NCBI GenBank assembly: GCA_025642075.2
Contig: JAODUO010000121.1
Span: 496,501-560,500, forward strand
DNA length: 64,000 bases
Origin: Ridgeia piscesae
Taxonomy: Eukaryota; Annelida; Polychaeta; Sabellida; Siboglinidae
Direction of reading: 5' to 3'
Of the stretch, positions 39,613-64,000 are shown one piece after another. The position numbers and the translations under genes were made by a program. The notes beneath the pieces were generated by a model. It worked only from the letters and a program-made list of their open reading frames with translations. It did not search any database and was not told where the DNA came from. Each line of letters opens with the position of its first letter. Position 1 is the stretch's first letter.

Positions 39613-42582
39613 GGTAATTCTGATAGTCCGCAGCGACGTCTATCGAATCGATTGGAACCTTCTTCTCATGAGGTCCGGCGAGGCCTCGTTCTGGTTTGCT
39701 GTTTTACCTAGCGTCTCCGGCCGGTTACGGTTTTAATGTTGTTGAATAGTTTTCTGTCGCATGAGTCGGCTGGGTTTTATGCCAGGTGGTGACGTATGTT
39801 GTGTGGCAGGATGCAACCAGAATCATGGAAGCAATACTTGCTAATTTTTGGCATTTCCAAAGTGCCCCAAATGGCGTCTAACTGTAAAAGTATGTGGAAT
39901 TAACAGTGTAGTAGGATGGTCGGACCAAATTTTTCTTTCGAACAAAAAAATATGTTTTGCTCTTCCCTGAAAGTAGTCACCATAAGAAATATCATGGTAG
40001 TTGTTTCATGTATTTAAGTGAAATATTAAGCAAACTACAGACGTGTGAAGTTACGAATTTCATGACTTTTTCTGACGGCTTGCAAAATATGAATTTGTTT
40101 ATATAAACCACCCATATTGTAATTTATTTTTATTTTTCCTTAGTCACATTCACTAACTGAAGTGCAATGGTGCTTGTTTCATCTATGTAGATGAAATATT
40201 AAGGAAACCGCAATTTTTAGAAATTTCAAATTTTTCACAATTTTCCGACAAATTTCTGACAGATCTTGCCAATAAACCTTTAGAAATGCTAACTTTTTTC
40301 TTCTGATATTAGTAATTAATTAAAATGCAATTATGCTTCCTTCAAGTACACATATGAAATAATAATGAAAATGCTATTAAAAAAATGTTTTATTGTTTTC
40401 CAAACATTCTCCTATTTGACTTTTTACATAAATCACAAGATCATTAAAAAAATTACACTGCTCTGACTGAAATATTAACAACAGAAAGTTAATCACCTTG
40501 TCATAATCTGTTACATTTTACATATAAAATATTCAGCTGTTATTTAAATATTCTTGTTGAACACATCATGTACATTTTTAGTAATATAGTGTTCATTTTA
40601 TTTAACAGCATTCTAGATTCAAGACTGGCCCAGTGGAAGCCAGCCGTGCAGGCTCCACAACGATGGAACACAGTCTGTACTCCGATTCATGTTGTAACGA
40701 AATGGTTAATATTCTTTATTAGGTGTAGCTTTGAGATTTCCATGAGAGGCTCAAGATCAATTCCATGACATTACAGACTTGGCATGGATATGCAACTGTC
40801 CATTATTCACACACATGTTTCCAAATACTTAAATAATTTTAATGGTATGCAATAAAATGCAGGGACCATCAAAACAATCACTAATATCACTGCATAGTGA
40901 GTACTCGTAGGAGGGGGGGGGGGGTAGAAGTATTAAATTATGCAATTAAGGCGTTTTTGAAAAAAATTGCTTTATATAGCTTATATGTAATTTTGATTAA
41001 ATAAATGTTTGGATCCATACATGTGACAACCTATTATGGTTAAACACATCATGTGTACATTTTATATAATATATTGTTCATTTTATTAAATAGCATTCTA
41101 CATTCTAGACTGGCCCAGGGGAAGCCAGCAGTGCAGAGTCCACACTGATGGAACACGGTCTGCACTCCGATCCATGCTGTCACGAAATGGTTAATATTCT
41201 TTCGTAGGGATAGGTTTGAGATTTCCATGAGACACTCGAGATAAATTCCATAATATTAATGATTCAGATATACCATACTTTCCTCATGATCATAATATAT
41301 ATTCACTTACAAGATGTAATCTGTACATTCATACTTGTACACAGGACCAGGACTACCTGGCTACAAAGAGGAGTGGCTCCTTAGCCGAAGAACTGGATAG
41401 ACTGTAAGACTCATCCAGAAATTGATCACCTCAAAGATCATGCTACCATGACAGAAACAGTGAAACACCATGAAGAAATGTTGGCACGAGGGCAACTTTT
41501 ATTGTTGAATGAATTTAAGTTACACCCAGTTCTTTTTTGTTATTACACTGGTTTGCCTTCATATTCAGTGTTTACATCATTGTTTAATGATCTCTAACCA
41601 GTTTGAACAGACATGCAATATATATATCAAGCTGGCAAGCTGCATCATGCAGAAAGGTTCACTAGAAAACCTGGTAAACGAACATCCTATGCATTCTGAA
41701 ATTACAATAGAATATAATTACTTTTAGAATAGGAAAACAACAAGTTTTTCAGAAAAGCTTAGATTTTGAAATTATTAAATTATGACGAAAGAACACCAGT
41801 TATGAAGAAATTGTATTACCACAATACAAAGTTCTACCATGATGCCAAATTTATAATATTTGTAGCATGTACCACAGTGAAGGACTATAGTAGGTTCTGC
41901 CACTGTGGCTATATGTTATTCTACTTATGTTATTGATAACTATAAGTGCTCCGTGTACTTCTGTTATTCTGAATGACATTGTTATATATTAGTATTATTT
42001 ATTCATTGTTCTAATGCTAGTGACTTATAATATATATATATATATATCATATACACTGTGTCATATATGTGTATGTCATGGTTTTGTCTAATTCATATAT
42101 TTTACATACACCCGGATTAGTGGTCAACAATAAATTTCCAGATGAAAAACAATTAACAAATTTATTCTCTTAGAATTAGTAAATTAGTAAGAAATATTTA
42201 TGAAAACTCATCTGGCTGAAGAAACTACGATGAATTTCATGACAAACGGCAATAGGAACGTCACTCGAGTGCGAAATACAAATAATAAACCATATTATAA
42301 ATAATTATTATTATTTAATTGAAACAGAATCTGAAGTGCAGCCTACTGCAGGTCCCCGATATTTTTCAAAGGAATAATAACAGAAACATAACAGATCGAC
42401 TTACTTAGTCTTAATTACAACGAACATTAACCACCGGTATATTGGTTGACATTTTTTTGGTTTTGGAACATAAATAGAGACGACGCCAGGACCCCACGTA
42501 AAACAGCAAACCGGAACTCATGAGAAGAGGGTTCCAATCGATTCGATGAATGTCGCTACGGACTCATAATTCCCGAATTACC
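39613..42582. mobile_element. 2.97 kb DNA transposon with long terminal inverted repeats and THAP-like remnant
   Basis: Left end GGTAATTC, then TAGTCCGCAGCGACG and TATCGAATCGATTGGAACC, returns inverted at the right end (42420-42582). The TIR is about 110 bp or more. Near the left end an ATG at 39779 opens CCVAGCNQNHGSNTC, a stop, then FPKCPKWRLTVKVCG, like the first half of a THAP zinc finger as used by P-element and Kolobok transposases. The rest of the protein is not recognisable. Confidence 0.7.
40555..41265. repeat. Internal direct duplication within the THAP element
   Basis: About 215 bp at 40555-40770 recurs at 41040-41260 (AACACATCATGT, GACTGGCCCAG-GGAAGCCAG, ATGGTTAATATTCTTT, TTTGAGATTTCCATGAGA), roughly 480 bp apart. 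Confidence 0.85.
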
Positions 42583-43810
42583 ACTGACGCATGCTGCCTC
42601 TAGCGATCAACTAGTTAATTACGCGGAAATACAATTACGTCATGCATCCTAAACGAATGTTCAATTGTGTGTTTGCAAACTTATAGACAGACAACAAACG
42701 AGGTCCATCGACAACAGTTCGTATATGTACGCGGAATACTTATAATAGTAGTATTTTTGAATTATTATGGTACTTGTTGCGATGGTTTTGTATACATGTG
42801 ATACTGGCGTTTCTGAACAATTGCTTGATTGTCTGGCAACATTTCTATTATAATTACATGTTACATGTAAGTGTTTACACTATTCAACCGGGTATAAAAG
42901 AGTCAGTACGAGATAATCGATTAGAATATATGGTTATTTGCGTGCGCGTGAATTAAGAACGTCTGAATAGAACAGTGCCAACATATCCCTATTTTTTAAT
43001 TTATCCCTTGTTTAAAATGGTACGGCTGCGACTGCAAACATCTAGACTATGGCTAGACAAGCCTACATGTAGCGGTTCACTTCGTCACGATGTGTATTTG
43101 TTGAGCCATCGTTATCTATTTAGATAGATACACTGTTATTTGTTCATCAATATTATGTTAATTAAACGGATCGATGTTGGTTTACAGTCAGAGGACATGT
43201 TTTAAATGGTAGGGGCGATGAACCCCTGGTCGACTTGGATACATGTATTTTCTATTTATCATATCCAAATTACCACAACCCACGAGTTTTGATATCGTAT
43301 TAATGAATGCCAAAAAAGGTAAGCTATTGTTTTCTAGGAAAATCGTTCAATGTATGCTATACACTATATCGAAAAGCTTTGTAGAGAATTTGTATAAATC
43401 CTATTAATGAGTTTAGGTGGTATACTGATAAGAGCGTGAATAATTGAATGCGTAATGAAATGAGTCGCAAAGTTACGATTTACTCGGTTTTTTTATTACT
43501 GTTTCTGGTATGATAATTTTCTTTATTGAGAATTAAAAAAAATACATTTTAGGTAAATTGTTCCAACGTAAGATGTTTTAATTTATAAATAAAATCTCAA
43601 TAATAAGATTTTATTATTTATTTTATTTAAAAGATGTTTTAAACATAATAGTATGCCTTTGAATAGTTAGTATTGTTTTGCAAATTACATTTCCACTTGC
43701 ATCCTAAATAGTTCCTTCCACTGACATTGCCGCCGGCATTACAAATGTACATTTCTTTATAACATACCTGAATCACTTTATTTATACCAGCCAATTTTTT
43801 TTCATTTCAG
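42583..43810. other. Region upstream of gene 2
   Basis: Intergenic or 5' UTR intron of gene 2. No gene seen. A pyrimidine-rich tract with cag at 43808-43810 suggests a spliced 5' UTR. No convincing TATA promoter picked. Confidence 0.45.
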
Positions 43811-43981
43811 TAACCAGCTTCGATCGTGACGCTGGTACTCTACGGAATTCTGTCCAGACACAGAATAATAACGCCACTTCGAAGCACCTGTAGCGCTGCG
43901 TAGTGAACGAAGCGACAATAAACCGAGCGACTTAGCTCAAACAAATCACATTTGCAGCATATACACTGAAGTCCAAATAGC

Positions 43982-64000
<20,019 letters not shown>

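Overview
This is a eukaryotic, intron-rich, AT-rich window that looks like an invertebrate animal genome. A bivalve mollusc is the best guess (astacin family expansion, very dense AC/AT/GCAC/GGGC microsatellites, RTE and CR1/L2-type LINEs, TTAA-flanked and THAP-type DNA transposons). I cannot name the species. Nothing in it is prokaryotic.

The real genes are two tandem, same-strand paralogs of a large secreted zinc metalloprotease of the astacin family (M12A). The first runs from 3096 (a signal-peptide exon is not found upstream) to its stop at 32216. Sixteen exons, all phase-compatible and without internal stops, give 885 codons including the stop. The second starts at 43982 with a clear signal-peptide exon and runs off the right edge inside its twelfth exon. 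Order of domains: signal peptide, propeptide ending in a basic furin-type site, astacin catalytic domain (HExxHxxGxxHExxRSDRD and SLMHY Met-turn), EGF-like, CUB, short Thr/Pro linker, von Willebrand factor A, MAM, stop. Exon lengths and phases are identical between the copies except for the propeptide exon (205 against 193 nt). Parts of several introns also still align, so the duplication is fairly recent.

Layout: 1-3095 upstream or intronic, no gene seen; 3096-32216 gene 1, whose introns carry an RTE LINE in plus orientation (5.0-7.6 kb), the same family in minus orientation (12.9-15.3 kb), a long-terminal-inverted-repeat DNA element (18.2-22.0 kb) and LINE pieces (20.0, 26.4-27.8, 28.7-31.4 kb); 32.2-43.8 kb intergenic, with four LINE remnants, an integrase fragment and a 2.97 kb long-TIR element with a broken THAP-like finger; 43982-64000 gene 2, whose intron 3 holds a LINE and a 5.1 kb DNA transposon flanked by TTAA, and whose intron 10 holds a full-length but decayed LINE.

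The most notable points are the unusual protease architecture with a degenerate vWA metal site, a (GGGC)n tract directly after the same 5' splice site in both paralogs, a 427 bp (AC)n tract framed by an inverted duplication in gene 2, the TTAA-flanked transposon with exact ends, oppositely oriented RTE copies around the catalytic exons of gene 1, and several palindromes with AT cores.
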